In this document: piece by piece, positions 9,137 to 18,155 of the stretch | Layout of the letters: every line of letters begins with the position of its first letter | Position numbering within the stretch: position 1 is the first letter of the stretch | Assembly: GCF_021083305.1 (NCBI RefSeq) | Contig: NZ_JAJFAY010000001.1 | Location: 1,860,001 to 1,924,000, forward strand | Direction of reading: 5' to 3' | From: Haladaptatus sp. DYF46 | Lineage (GTDB): Archaea > Halobacteriota > Halobacteria > Halobacteriales > Haladaptataceae | DNA: 64,000 nt | Program-made: the position numbers and the translations under genes | The notes under the pieces: generated by a model | What the model was told of the DNA's origin: nothing | What the model saw: the letters and a program-made list of their open reading frames with translations, nothing else | Databases searched by the model: none

Positions 9137-9168
9137 GCCCCGAAATCGCGGTCATCTCTCGTTTTCGA

Positions 9169-10188
9169 TTACCGATACTCCGACATCTCCGCGACCACGT
9201 CGGACGTGGCGACTCGCCACGTCTCGATGAGCGCGTCCTCGAACGGTTCGTCCTCCCAGTCGTCGATTTTCTCGTTCTCCTCCAACCATTCGACCGTTCG
9301 GGCGATGCCGGTCTCGAAGTCTATCGTGTACTCGTAATCCAGGTCGCGTCTCGCCTTGCGGTTGTCGAACGTCGTCGCGTACTGGAAGTGGTCGCGGAGC
9401 ATTCGGGTTCGCTCCGGTGCAATCGAGGTGAGCACGTCGGTCGGGACGTGGATTAGTTCCGGGTCGGGCGCACCGATGGCGCTGGCGACGCGACGGTGGT
9501 ACTGGTTCCACGTGATGAACTCCTCGCTCGTGACGTGGTAGGCCTCGCCGTACGCGTCCTCGTTACCGATGGCGTTGACGAACGCGCGGGCCACGTCGTC
9601 GCGGTGGCACGCGCCCCAAATCGAGGTGCCGTCACCGTGGACGACGACGGGTTTTCCGGCGCGGAGACGGTCGAGGTAGTACGTTCCCTTCCCGAAGGTG
9701 TGGTTGATGGCGCCGCCCTCGCCGTAGGTGCTCCACGGGCGGATGACCGTCGTCTCGAACTCGCCGCGTTCGTGGGCGTCCATGAACACGTCCTCTGCGT
9801 CCGCCTTGTTCCGGCCGTAGTCGCTCACGTTCGGGTGTCGTGCGGTGTCCTCCGTGATGGGATTTCGTTCGGGCGGGCGATGGTAGACATCGACGGTGCT
9901 ACAGAAGACGTACTGGTCGACGTGGGAAGCGACGGCGTCCACCGTCTCACGCGCCGTTTCCGGCGAGAAGCAGACCATGTCCACCAGCGCGTCGGGGTCG
10001 GCCTCCGCGACGGCCGCTTCGAGGGAGTCCGTGTCGTGTCTGTCGCCCTGTGCGTGTGTGACGCCGTCCGGTAGCGCCGCGTCGTGGTTGCCGCGCGTGA
10101 ACACCGTCACGGATTCGCCCGCATCGGCGAGTTGGTCGACGATACCGGTGCTGATGAGGCCGGTGCCGCCGATGACGAACACGTTCAT
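9169..10188 (-). CDS. NAD-dependent epimerase/dehydratase family protein
   Basis: The 339-residue extended short-chain dehydrogenase has the N-terminal nucleotide motif VIGGTGLISTGI (residues 5-16) in place of the usual GxxGxxG, a Ser-Thr active-site strand (FCSTVDVYH) and the region GRNKADAE as candidate YxxxK equivalent (DYGRNKADAE, Tyr within DYGRNK). It resembles sugar-nucleotide epimerases and isoflavone-reductase-like proteins. The substrate is unknown. It is convergent with the PIN-ATPase gene, 32 nt apart. Confidence 0.85.
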   Translation of the reverse strand: MNVFVIGGTGLISTGIVDQLADAGESVTVFTRGNHDAALPDGVTHAQGDRHDTDSLEAAVAEADPDALVDMVCFSPETARETVDAVASHVDQYVFCSTVDVYHRPPERNPITEDTARHPNVSDYGRNKADAEDVFMDAHERGEFETTVIRPWSTYGEGGAINHTFGKGTYYLDRLRAGKPVVVHGDGTSIWGACHRDDVARAFVNAIGNEDAYGEAYHVTSEEFITWNQYHRRVASAIGAPDPELIHVPTDVLTSIAPERTRMLRDHFQYATTFDNRKARRDLDYEYTIDFETGIARTVEWLEENEKIDDWEDEPFEDALIETWRVATSDVVAEMSEYR

Positions 10189-10302
10189 ATCCGGATGTCC
10201 ACACGGGAATACAAAGTGGTGTGGATAGCGGATACCGCGGTTTTTGTGGGAGACAAAGGAAGGGGAAGGAGAAAGGGAGAGTCGGCGAGAGAAACGGCGC
10301 GG

Positions 10303-10581
10303 CTATTCCGCGCACTGAGCGTCCGCACTGTGATCCGCATCCGGTTCCGTCGGGACATCGATTTCGTAGAGGTTCTGGCGGGCGTCGGCGAAGTAGATGT
10401 CCTCGTCGACGACGCCGATGTCTTCGAGTCGTTCGAGCGCGTAGCGAACCGTCCGTGCGGACAACATGGATTCGTCCACGATCTGTTTCTGGGTGAGGGA
10501 TCCCTTGTATTCGAGAACCTTGAAAACGAGTTTGGCACTTGGTGGAAGGTCGTCGATTTGTTCCCGTTCAGTCTGGCTCAT
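10303..10581 (-). CDS. MarR/TrmB-like winged-helix regulator
   Basis: The 92-residue protein is a compact wHTH: LPPSAKLVFKVLEYKGSL (helix 1), TQKQIVDESMLSARTVRYALERLEDIG (helix-turn-helix, about residues 28-54) and VVDEDIYFADARQNLYEI (wing), with an acidic tail. The pattern fits TrmB/MarR-type DNA-binding domains common in haloarchaea. I chose the second of two adjacent ATGs (10581; the other is 10584). A 285-nt gap without a gene separates it from the divergent EMC6-like gene. Regulated genes are unknown. Confidence 0.8.
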   Translation of the reverse strand: MSQTEREQIDDLPPSAKLVFKVLEYKGSLTQKQIVDESMLSARTVRYALERLEDIGVVDEDIYFADARQNLYEIDVPTEPDADHSADAQCAE

Positions 10582-10866
10582 CATCGTTACGAATCGAAAC
10601 ACGCCATCGCCATAAAACTATTGAGATGGAGTGGCATGGAAAGGCTTCACAGTGGCCACTACGGGAAGACGAATTCGAAGGACGAAGCCGGTCTCGGAGC
10701 GTTTTCGACGGCACCCTGTGCCGACGTTGGTACACTGTCACACGCACACCCCAAAAGTCACCCACCGTCTGTATTCGGGTCCGACGTTCGGACGGTTCTC
10801 GACGGGGTGGAGACGGGGGTAGGTACAAGCGAACGTCTTTTGAGGCAGGGTACCCGATTGCCACGC

Positions 10867-11178
10867 ATGGCGACTGAAAAGGCATCAGAGCGACGGGCGG
10901 CCCATATCCGGAGCATTACCGTCACGTCGCTCGCTTCGATATCTGGCATCGTCGCCGGGTTCGCGTCCGCTCTGATAGTGGGGACGTCGAACGCGGCGGC
11001 GACGGACCAGATGGGATTGACCATCATGCTCGCGTTCGTGATCGTTCAACTCCCGCTGCTGTATCTCATGGGATACGAGTTGGACGGAATCAAAGACACT
11101 CTCTTCGTCGCGTTCATGACGTTCTCGCTCTGGTTCATCACGTGGGGTATTCTCCTCATCAACCACGTGGAGCTCTAA
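10867..11178 (+). CDS. EMC6-like small membrane protein
   Basis: The 103-residue protein has three predicted membrane helices (about residues 18-40, 50-68 and 77-97) after a short basic N-terminus (MATEKASERRAAHIRS). Size, topology and position directly before rli match the archaeal EMC6-like family, distant relatives of the ER membrane complex subunit EMC6, which in eukaryotes helps insert membrane proteins. The stop is 2 nt before the RLI start, so the two are probably co-transcribed, linking membrane insertion and ribosome recycling by context. Family assignment rests on recall of this gene pair. Confidence 0.72.
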   Translation: MATEKASERRAAHIRSITVTSLASISGIVAGFASALIVGTSNAAATDQMGLTIMLAFVIVQLPLLYLMGYELDGIKDTLFVAFMTFSLWFITWGILLINHVEL

Positions 11179-11180
11179 GC

Positions 11181-12992
11181 ATGGCGGACGACAGTATCGC
11201 GGTCGTGGACTTGGAGCGTTGCTCACCCGACCGCTGCAACTACGAGTGTAAGAACTTCTGTCCCCCGAACCGGACGGGGAAGGAGTGCATCACGCTCCGC
11301 GGCGAGGACACGGCCGAAGGGCAACCCGATCAGGTACACATCAGCGAGGAGATTTGCCTCGGCGAAACCTGCGGTATCTGCGTCGAGAAGTGCCCGTTCG
11401 ACGCCATCGAGATCATCAACCTGCCGAGCGAGCTACAGGAGGACCCCGTCCACCGCTACGGCGAAAACGCCTTCTCGCTGTACGGACTGCCGATACCCCA
11501 AGAGGGACAGGTCACGGGGATTCTGGGCCCGAACGGGAGCGGGAAAACGACGGCAGTGAAGATTCTCGCGGGCGAACTCGCGCCCAACCTCGGCCAGTTC
11601 GAGGACCCGCCGGGATGGGACACCATCCTCGACCGCTACCGCGGAACCGAACTGCAGGACTACCTCGGTGAAGTCCGGGACGGCGACGTCACCGTCGCAC
11701 GAAAACCCCAGTACGTCGATAAGATCCCCGACCGATTCGACGGCAGCACCGCCGAGTTGCTCTCCCGAACCGACGAGCGCGGCGTGCTGGACGACCTGCT
11801 GGAACGACTCGAAATCGAGCACGTGATGGACCAGGACATCGACAGCCTCTCCGGCGGCGAACTCCAGCGTGTGGCGCTGACGGCGGCACTGGCCCGCGAC
11901 GCCGACTTCTACTTCCTCGACGAAATCACGCCGTACCTCGACATCAGCCAGCGCGTCACGGTCGCCCGCCTGCTTCAGGAGATGGCGAACGAGCAGGGCC
12001 GCTCCATGCTCGTGGTCGAACACGACCTCGCCATCCTCGATTTGGTGGCCGACAACCTGCACGTCGCGTACGGCGAACCCGGCGCGTACGGTGTCATCAC
12101 GACGCCGAAATCGGTGCGTAACGGCATCAACGAGTACCTGAAGGGCTACCTCAACAACGAGAACATGCGGATCCGTCCGAACGCGATCGAGTTCGACGAA
12201 CACGCCCCGCGCGAGTCGATAACGTCCGACCCGCTCGTGGAGTACCCCGACCTCCACAAATCGTACGGCGAGGGCGAGTTCTCGCTCGACGTGGAAGGCG
12301 GCACGATTTACGAGAACGAGGTGTTGGGCATCGTCGGCCCGAACGGAATCGGGAAATCGACGTTCGCACAACTCCTCGCCGGACGACTCGAACCGGACGA
12401 GGGCGACGCGGACTTCGCGCTCGACATCTCGTACAAACCGCAGTACATCGAAATCGACCAGCCGATGCGCGTGGACGTGTTCCTCTCGTCGCTGACCGAC
12501 GACATGGGAACCTCCTACTGGGACACGGAAATCTCACAACCGCTCCAACTCGAACGCATCATGGAGCAGAACTTGATGGACCTCTCCGGTGGGGAGCGCC
12601 AGCGCGTCGCCATCGCGGCCTGCCTGTCGAAACCCGCCGACCTCTACCTGCTGGACGAACCCTCTGCGTACCTCGACGTGGAACAGCGCGTCCGTGCGAC
12701 GCGCGCCATCCGCCGCTACGCCGAGATTCAGGATGCCACCGTGTTGGTCATCGACCACGACACGTACATGATCGACCTGCTCTCGGACCGCCTGATGGTC
12801 TTCGACGGCGAACCCGCACAGCACGGTCACGCCGGACGCCCGAAGGGGATGCGCGACGGGATGAACGACTTCCTCGCCAACCTCGACATCACGTTCCGCC
12901 GCGACGAGAACGTGGGTCGCCCGCGCATCAACAAGCCCGGCAGCCAACTCGACCGGCAGCAGAAGAGCGACGGCGAGTACTACTACAGCTAA
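11181..12992 (+). CDS. Ribosome recycling ATPase RLI / ABCE1
   Basis: The 603-residue protein has an N-terminal ferredoxin-like domain with two four-cysteine clusters (CSPDRCNYECKNFC; CLGETCGICVEKC), then two ABC ATPase domains: Walker A GPNGSGKTT (about 115-123) with signature LSGGELQRVA (about 223-232), and Walker A GPNGIGKST (about 388-396) with signature LSGGERQRVA (about 471-480). This is the diagnostic layout of ABCE1/RLI, which splits 70S ribosomes after termination. The start at 11181 follows the EMC6-like stop by 2 nt. Confidence 0.97.
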   Translation: MADDSIAVVDLERCSPDRCNYECKNFCPPNRTGKECITLRGEDTAEGQPDQVHISEEICLGETCGICVEKCPFDAIEIINLPSELQEDPVHRYGENAFSLYGLPIPQEGQVTGILGPNGSGKTTAVKILAGELAPNLGQFEDPPGWDTILDRYRGTELQDYLGEVRDGDVTVARKPQYVDKIPDRFDGSTAELLSRTDERGVLDDLLERLEIEHVMDQDIDSLSGGELQRVALTAALARDADFYFLDEITPYLDISQRVTVARLLQEMANEQGRSMLVVEHDLAILDLVADNLHVAYGEPGAYGVITTPKSVRNGINEYLKGYLNNENMRIRPNAIEFDEHAPRESITSDPLVEYPDLHKSYGEGEFSLDVEGGTIYENEVLGIVGPNGIGKSTFAQLLAGRLEPDEGDADFALDISYKPQYIEIDQPMRVDVFLSSLTDDMGTSYWDTEISQPLQLERIMEQNLMDLSGGERQRVAIAACLSKPADLYLLDEPSAYLDVEQRVRATRAIRRYAEIQDATVLVIDHDTYMIDLLSDRLMVFDGEPAQHGHAGRPKGMRDGMNDFLANLDITFRRDENVGRPRINKPGSQLDRQQKSDGEYYYS

Positions 12993-13114
12993 CTCCTCCG
13001 TTTCCGTTTTCGACGGTTCGACGCGCCAGCAACTCGTCTTCGGGGAAACCGCCGACATCGACGCCTGACCACGGAACCGAATCTCTTTTTCCCCCGTCCG
13101 CGTAGACCCGAATA

Positions 13115-14368
13115 GTGATTTCCACGCTCTCCTCGTGGCTTTCGGCCTCCGACAACCGGGCGAAACTCTTCGCTGCCCTCGCGGTGGTTCTGTTCGCCAC
13201 CGCCGGAGTCGGGGCGCTGACGGGACAGGACAGCCCCTACCTGTCCGTGGACGAGCAGCGTCCCGCGACGAACACCCTCGTCGCGTTGCAAGACTATCAG
13301 GACGAGGGACGCGCCATCGAGGTGAACCCCGCCGGAAAGATCGTCTGGGAGTACACCGAGGCGGACGACGTGTTCGACGTGGAAGCGCTGGGGAAGAACC
13401 GGGTCCAAATCGCGGTGGCCGACGAATTCCCCGATGAGGAGTGTCCGTCCGAGTATCGGGACGACGGCTACGATAACTGCGTTCGGAACTCGCTCCGGGT
13501 CGTGGCACAGGACACGAACGAGACCCTGTGGGAGTACTCGTGGTTCGACGCCAAACTGCACGCCCACGAACTCCACGACGCCGACCACTACGTCGTGAAC
13601 GGGAAGGACCGCTGGGTGATGGTGGACATGGGCAACGACCGCGTGTTCGCCGTGAACCGCGACGAGGAAATCCTCTGGCAGTGGAACGCGACCGACCGCT
13701 ACGATTTCCCGGAGGACATGGACGAGGAGGGCGACTGGACGCACGTCAACGACGTGGACCGGATTCGACCGGGTGTCTTCCGAATCAGCCTCAGAAACTT
13801 CGATACGGTCGCGGATTTACACGTCGAGAACGGGTCCGCTCGCCTCGAACCCGTCGTCGGACCGAACTCATACTCGGAATCCGGGGAGATCCTCTACGAA
13901 CAGCACAATCCCGACACGCTCGGCGACACGCTCCTCGTGGCCGACAGCGAACACGACCGCATCGTCGAGATCCGAAACGGAACCCTCGTCTGGGAGTACG
14001 GCGGGAGCGGCGTCTTCGACTGGCCCCGCGACGCCGACAGACTGCGAAACGGCCATACGCTCGTCGCCGACTCGTACAACGACCGGGTGGTCGAACTGAA
14101 CGAGAACGGCGAAATCGTCTGGTCGGTCGAAACAGGGTCACTTCCGTACGAAGCGGACCGCCTGCCGGGCGAAGGGAGCAACGGTCCGACCGCACGCGAG
14201 GCCGGGATTCCGAACAAGACTCACGAAACGTCCCCCGTCAACGAACGGGTCGCGTGGAGCATCGCGATGGCGAAGTACGTCGTTCCCAACAGCCTCGCAC
14301 AGGAGTTGATCGTCATTCTCCTCGGCTTGGTGGCGCTCGTCGGCACCGTCGTCGAACGGTGGCGTTAG
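13115..14368 (+). CDS. Arylsulfotransferase (ASST)-like membrane-anchored protein
   Basis: The 417-residue protein starts with a GTG, has an N-terminal membrane anchor (about residues 17-36) and a C-terminal hydrophobic segment (about 393-411). Between them are beta-propeller-type repeats with recurrent patterns such as AGKIVWEYTEADDVF, DEEILWQWNATDRY and NGEIVWSVE, plus HAHELHDAD. Family members in haloarchaea are called arylsulfotransferase family proteins; the true activity is unknown and it may be an extracytoplasmic binding protein. It converges on the P450 gene, and the two stop codons overlap by 4 nt (14365-14368). Confidence 0.78.
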   Translation: MISTLSSWLSASDNRAKLFAALAVVLFATAGVGALTGQDSPYLSVDEQRPATNTLVALQDYQDEGRAIEVNPAGKIVWEYTEADDVFDVEALGKNRVQIAVADEFPDEECPSEYRDDGYDNCVRNSLRVVAQDTNETLWEYSWFDAKLHAHELHDADHYVVNGKDRWVMVDMGNDRVFAVNRDEEILWQWNATDRYDFPEDMDEEGDWTHVNDVDRIRPGVFRISLRNFDTVADLHVENGSARLEPVVGPNSYSESGEILYEQHNPDTLGDTLLVADSEHDRIVEIRNGTLVWEYGGSGVFDWPRDADRLRNGHTLVADSYNDRVVELNENGEIVWSVETGSLPYEADRLPGEGSNGPTAREAGIPNKTHETSPVNERVAWSIAMAKYVVPNSLAQELIVILLGLVALVGTVVERWR

Positions 14369-15735
14369 CGCTTTTTCACGGTTATCTCGATGGGGTTCGT
14401 CGGTTCGAGCGTCGTTCCCATCCGCAAATCGAGGTCGGCGGGCGGGGACCCGAACTCGACCCGTTGTGCGAGCGTCGCCAGCACGAGCCGAATTTCGGCG
14501 TTCGCAAAGCGCATCCCGATGCAGTGGCGCGGACCGCCGCCGAACGGGAAGTAGGCGTACTCCGGCAGGTCGGCTTCCATCGCGGGCGTCCAGCGTTTGG
14601 GTCTGAACGCCTCGGGGTCGTCGAACCAGCGCTCGTCGTTCTGAATCACGAACTGCGGGAGCGTCAGCGAGGTTCCCTCAGGAACCCGATACCCGTCGAA
14701 AACGACGTCCCGTTTCGTCTCGCGGAAGACGACGTAGGCGGGCGGGTAGCGTCGCAAGGCCTCGGTGACGATCTTGTCGGTGTAGTCGAGCGCATCGAGG
14801 TCGGCCATCGTCGGCGCGTCGCCGTCGAGGACGGTGTCGAGTTCGTCGTTCAGCTTTCGACGCACCCGCGAATGGGTCGAGAGGAGATACAGGCAGTAGG
14901 TGAGCGCGAGTGCCGTCGTCTCGTGACCCGCGAAGAGGAACGTCGCCATCTCGTCGCGGAGGGCTTCCTCCGACATCCTCTCGCCGTCCTCGTCCGTCGC
15001 GTGGAGGAGAATCGAGAGGAAGTCGTCGCCCGGGGGTTCGTTCCGGTGTTTCTCGATGAGGCGTTCGACCGCCTCGTCGAACCCCTCGATGGCGCGTCTG
15101 AACCGACGGTTGGTCGCGGTGGGAACCCAATCCGGGAGGAACGCGTCCACGGACCCCGCATCGCTCTTCTCGTTGATGGCTCGCGTGATGTTCCAGGTCG
15201 CATCACGAATCGGGGATCGTTCCCCCCGAATATCCAAATCGAACAACGCCGCCGAGAGGATTCGAAGCGTCAACCGCCGCATCTCCTCCTGTAGCATAAT
15301 CGTCTCCCCGGTGGTCCACGAGTCGGCGGCCTCCGCCGCGAACTCGACCATCGGGTCGGCGTAGGTGGCGATGCGCTCGCGGTAGAAGGCGGGTTGCATC
15401 CTCGTGCGCTGACGTCGCCAGAACTCCCCTTCGCTCGCGACGAGGCCGTTTCCGATGAACTTCTCGCCCGCCTCTCGAATGAATCCGCTCTTTCCGAACT
15501 TCGACTCCTCCGTGACGAGCACCCGTTTCACGTGGTCGGGGTGGAGGAGCGTGCAAAACGGCTCGCCCGCCACGGAGTACGAGACCACGTCGCCGTACTC
15601 GCGGAGGCCGTCGTAGAACGAAAACGGGTCGCGGAGGAAACCGAGCGTGTTCCCCACGGCGGGATACGATTTCGGACCCGGTGGAAGCGGGTGGTCGTCC
15701 GGGCGCTCCGTCGGCGCGGTTTCGGGGGTCGTCAT
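14365..15735 (-). CDS. Cytochrome P450
   Basis: The 456-residue soluble P450 has a Pro-rich N-terminus (PPGPKSYPAVGNTLG), the I-helix oxygen-binding motif AGHETTA, the ExxR pair (EALRRYPP) and the heme-binding loop FGGGPRHCIGMRFA carrying the Cys thiolate ligand. P450s are monooxygenases needing an electron donor; no ferredoxin or reductase gene is adjacent. The fold and motifs resemble bacterial fatty acid or terpenoid hydroxylases. The start at 15735 is 81 nt from the divergent HTH_10 regulator, which may control it. Confidence 0.95.
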   Translation of the reverse strand: MTTPETAPTERPDDHPLPPGPKSYPAVGNTLGFLRDPFSFYDGLREYGDVVSYSVAGEPFCTLLHPDHVKRVLVTEESKFGKSGFIREAGEKFIGNGLVASEGEFWRRQRTRMQPAFYRERIATYADPMVEFAAEAADSWTTGETIMLQEEMRRLTLRILSAALFDLDIRGERSPIRDATWNITRAINEKSDAGSVDAFLPDWVPTATNRRFRRAIEGFDEAVERLIEKHRNEPPGDDFLSILLHATDEDGERMSEEALRDEMATFLFAGHETTALALTYCLYLLSTHSRVRRKLNDELDTVLDGDAPTMADLDALDYTDKIVTEALRRYPPAYVVFRETKRDVVFDGYRVPEGTSLTLPQFVIQNDERWFDDPEAFRPKRWTPAMEADLPEYAYFPFGGGPRHCIGMRFANAEIRLVLATLAQRVEFGSPPADLDLRMGTTLEPTNPIEITVKKR

Positions 15736-15789
15736 GGTTAGATGTCGGTTCGGCGGCCCGAAGCCGATTCCGTCGAATCCACTAGAGAA

Positions 15790-15797
15790 TTTATAAG
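15790..15797 (+). promoter_or_regulatory. TATA box of the HTH_10 regulator gene
   Basis: The octamer tttataag is centred about 24 nt before the ATG at 15817, the spacing expected for a leaderless haloarchaeal transcript. Confidence 0.6.
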
Positions 15798-15816
15798 CGA
15801 AGCCGTATGTCCCGGT

Positions 15817-16482
15817 ATGAAATACGTTCGGCTGACGCTTCGCCACCCGCGGGAGATGCGAAACCCGATGCGGTCGTTCATCATGGAACACGAGGCGATG
15901 GAACGGGCGGAACTGCTGAACTGGAACCTCTCACACCCGGAGCGCGATTACGTCCTCTTTCGAATCGTCGGGGAGATGGCACCGTACGCCGATGCGGTGG
16001 ACGCGGCCCCGCTGATTCTCGATTACGAGTTGACGCCGCTGGACGACGGCTCGTTTTACGCTTCCATCGAACACGAAAAACGCGACGTTGACACCGACTT
16101 TCGCACCGCGTTCGCGGGGACGAGCATCCTCGTGATTCCGCCCATCACGTACACGAGCGACGGCGCGATGCTGATGGAGCTCGTCGGGAAAGCCGGCGAC
16201 ATGCGGGCCGTGATGGACGACGTGGACGCCGACATCGACGTCGCCGTCGAACAGGTCGGGGAGTACGACTCGCCGCGGGCGCGGTTGTGGTCGACGCTGA
16301 CCGAGCGACAGCGGTCGGCGCTCGAAACGGCCGTGGATATCGGTTACTACGCGGTGCCACGCGAAGCGGGCGTCGAAGCGGTAGCAGAAGAGATGGACTG
16401 TGCGCCGAGCACGGCGTCGACGCACCTCCGAAACGCGGAGTCGAGGGTCGTCCGCAAACTGGTTCAGAGCACCTGTCGCTGA
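15817..16482 (+). CDS. Bacterio-opsin-activator-type HTH_10 regulator
   Basis: The 221-residue regulator has an N-terminal alpha/beta sensory region (about residues 1-150) and a C-terminal HTH_10 domain: LTERQRSALETAVDIGYYAV, then EAVAEEMDCAPSTASTHLRNAE (about 187-208), the Bat-like signature of haloarchaea. It is divergent from the P450 gene, so control of that gene or autoregulation is plausible. The gene's end overlaps the convergent archaemetzincin gene by 19 nt and its stop lies in a perfect hairpin. Confidence 0.88.
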   Translation: MKYVRLTLRHPREMRNPMRSFIMEHEAMERAELLNWNLSHPERDYVLFRIVGEMAPYADAVDAAPLILDYELTPLDDGSFYASIEHEKRDVDTDFRTAFAGTSILVIPPITYTSDGAMLMELVGKAGDMRAVMDDVDADIDVAVEQVGEYDSPRARLWSTLTERQRSALETAVDIGYYAVPREAGVEAVAEEMDCAPSTASTHLRNAESRVVRKLVQSTCR

Positions 16483-17000
16483 CAGGTGCCACAGAGGTTC
16501 TCCTCCTTCACGTCCACCTCGCGGACCGTGGGCGAGAAGTTCATCACACAGCGGTTGTTGTCGCAGTGTTCGAGGCCGAGCGTGTGTCCGATTTCGTGGA
16601 CGACTTCCTTTCGAACGCGGTCCGAGAAGACGTCCTCGCGCGGTTTCGTCGAGATGCCGCCGTCGGAGGAGAGGCCGTCGGTCGCGGGTTGGAGTCGATA
16701 GGTGGAGATGACGCTGCCGCTTCCGTCGAGATAGGCGAGACCGAAGACGTAGTTTCGGCGGCGATAGAAGAGGTCTTGGGGCGTGATGGCGATGTTCTTC
16801 TCCCCCGTGCCGACGCGACTCGCCAAGTCGATGAAATCCTCGGCGCGAAACTGGTCGCGGTTGGGGTCGTGAGACCCGGAGGGGATTTCCTGTCGCTCGT
16901 GGACCATCACGTCGCAGTCGTAAATCGACCGAAGGGCCGCTGAAGCCTCCCGTTTGACCCGTCCCGTAACGTCCCCCACGGGGACGATGTCAATCAACAT
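16464..17000 (-). CDS. amzA: Archaemetzincin zinc metalloprotease
   Basis: The 178-residue protein has the archaemetzincin site HEIGHTLGLEH at residues 135-145, with the following structural zinc cysteines C146, C151, C170 and C173 typical of the family. Archaemetzincins are small cytosolic metzincin-type peptidases of uncertain substrate. The start MLIDIVPVGD at 17000 matches the usual family N-terminus; an upstream in-frame start at 17033 would overlap the divergent promoter. Divergent from the UPF0146 gene by 39 nt. Confidence 0.93.
   Translation of the reverse strand: MLIDIVPVGDVTGRVKREASAALRSIYDCDVMVHERQEIPSGSHDPNRDQFRAEDFIDLASRVGTGEKNIAITPQDLFYRRRNYVFGLAYLDGSGSVISTYRLQPATDGLSSDGGISTKPREDVFSDRVRKEVVHEIGHTLGLEHCDNNRCVMNFSPTVREVDVKEENLCGTCQRQVL
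16469..16489. terminator. Perfect 9-bp hairpin in the overlap of two convergent genes
   Basis: gcacctgtc, loop gct, gacaggtgc. The stem covers the stop codon of the HTH_10 regulator (16480-16482) and the last codons of archaemetzincin. No T-run follows, so it may be a bidirectional RNA structure rather than a true archaeal terminator. Confidence 0.5.
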
Positions 17001-17039
17001 GGCAACCCCTATGACCGGACGACCCATAAACATCCCGCC

Positions 17040-17429
17040 GTGGACCCCAAAATTCGCGACGGAATCGTCCGCAGTCTTGCCGATTTCCGGCGCGCCGTCG
17101 AAATCGGAATCGGCAATCGACCGGACGTCGCCGAGGGACTCGCCGCGTCCGGCGTGGCCGTCACCTCAACGGACATCGAACCGCGACCGGTTCCCGACGG
17201 CGTGGTGTTTCGTCTGGACGACGTGACCGACCCGGAGTTGGGAGTGTACGAGTCCGCCGACGTGATTTACGCACAGAACCTCCCGCCGGAACTCCACCGC
17301 CCCGCACTCTCCGTGGCCGAAGAGTGCGACGCCGTCTTCGTCTTCACGACCCTCGGCGGCGATCAACCGACGGTTCCGGTTCGGCGCGAGACGATTCCGG
17401 GCGAGACGCTGTTTTGGGCGCGAGAATAG
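17040..17429 (+). CDS. UPF0146 family protein
   Basis: The 129-residue protein starts with GTG and has a methyltransferase-like nucleotide fold remnant: AVEIGIGNRPDVAEGLAASG (about 19-38), VTSTDIEPRPVP, and YAQNLPPELHRPAL (about 78-91). This matches the archaeal UPF0146 family, which looks like a minimal Rossmann domain lacking a known function. Convergent with the methyltransferase gene, 15 nt away. Confidence 0.82.
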   Translation: MDPKIRDGIVRSLADFRRAVEIGIGNRPDVAEGLAASGVAVTSTDIEPRPVPDGVVFRLDDVTDPELGVYESADVIYAQNLPPELHRPALSVAEECDAVFVFTTLGGDQPTVPVRRETIPGETLFWARE

Positions 17430-17444
17430 GAAGGACGGGGACGA

Positions 17445-18083
17445 TTATTCGTCCGGCTTTTCCGCAATTATGGTCTCCGCGGCGTGTTGGTGCGGTTCTC
17501 CTCCCGAATCGTCGTCGAAGACGAGTTCGCCCTCCCGCAGGATGTTCCAATCGTCGTAGTAGTCACGGAGTTCGCCGGGTTGGTAGAAGTGTTCGTTGTC
17601 CCCCCAGTCGGGTGCGGTCGGAATCTCGGGGTGGTCGACGAACGCGAACAGGACGTGAACTCCACCGTCCGTGGTCGCGGTCTTGAACCGCGCGAACTGT
17701 TTCTCGCGGTTCTCCGGACGGAGGTACTGGAGCGCACCGCAGGAGTACACGACGTCCATCGACGGGAAGTCGAGATCGTTGACGTCCGCACATCGCGTCT
17801 GGATGTGGACGCCGCGCTCCTTGGCGAGTCGTTCCGCCTTCTCCAAGCCGTTGGGAACCGGGTCCACCGCGAGGACGCCGTAGCCGTGTTCGGCGAGGTA
17901 CACCGCGTCCCGACCCTCGCCGCTGCCGATGTCGATCGCGGCGGGTGCGGTGCGTTCGGGCGCGAACTCCAGTACCGTCTCGGCCAAGCCGTTCGGCTCC
18001 GTCCCCCAATAATAGTCGTCGTGGCCGTAGCGTTTCTGGAGTTCGTCGTGGTCCATGGGGTGCCGTTCGGAAGGGAGCGCCAT
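17445..18083 (-). CDS. Class I SAM-dependent methyltransferase
   Basis: The 212-residue protein has motif [20 protein letters not shown], an acidic loop AVDPVPNG, motif [12 protein letters not shown] and a C-terminal region reminiscent of TehB/UbiE-like small-molecule methyltransferases. The substrate is unknown. Two starts are possible: ATG 18083 (chosen) and ATG 18056, nine codons inside. It is divergent from the HAD hydrolase gene with a 72-nt spacer. Confidence 0.85.
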   Translation of the reverse strand: MALPSERHPMDHDELQKRYGHDDYYWGTEPNGLAETVLEFAPERTAPAAIDIGSGEGRDAVYLAEHGYGVLAVDPVPNGLEKAERLAKERGVHIQTRCADVNDLDFPSMDVVYSCGALQYLRPENREKQFARFKTATTDGGVHVLFAFVDHPEIPTAPDWGDNEHFYQPGELRDYYDDWNILREGELVFDDDSGGEPHQHAAETIIAEKPDE

Positions 18084-18155
18084 AGGCGGTTCGCCATATC
18101 CCTGATACGCTCGGCGATTCGGCAAACCCTTATCGCCGCGGACGAACGCGATGGT

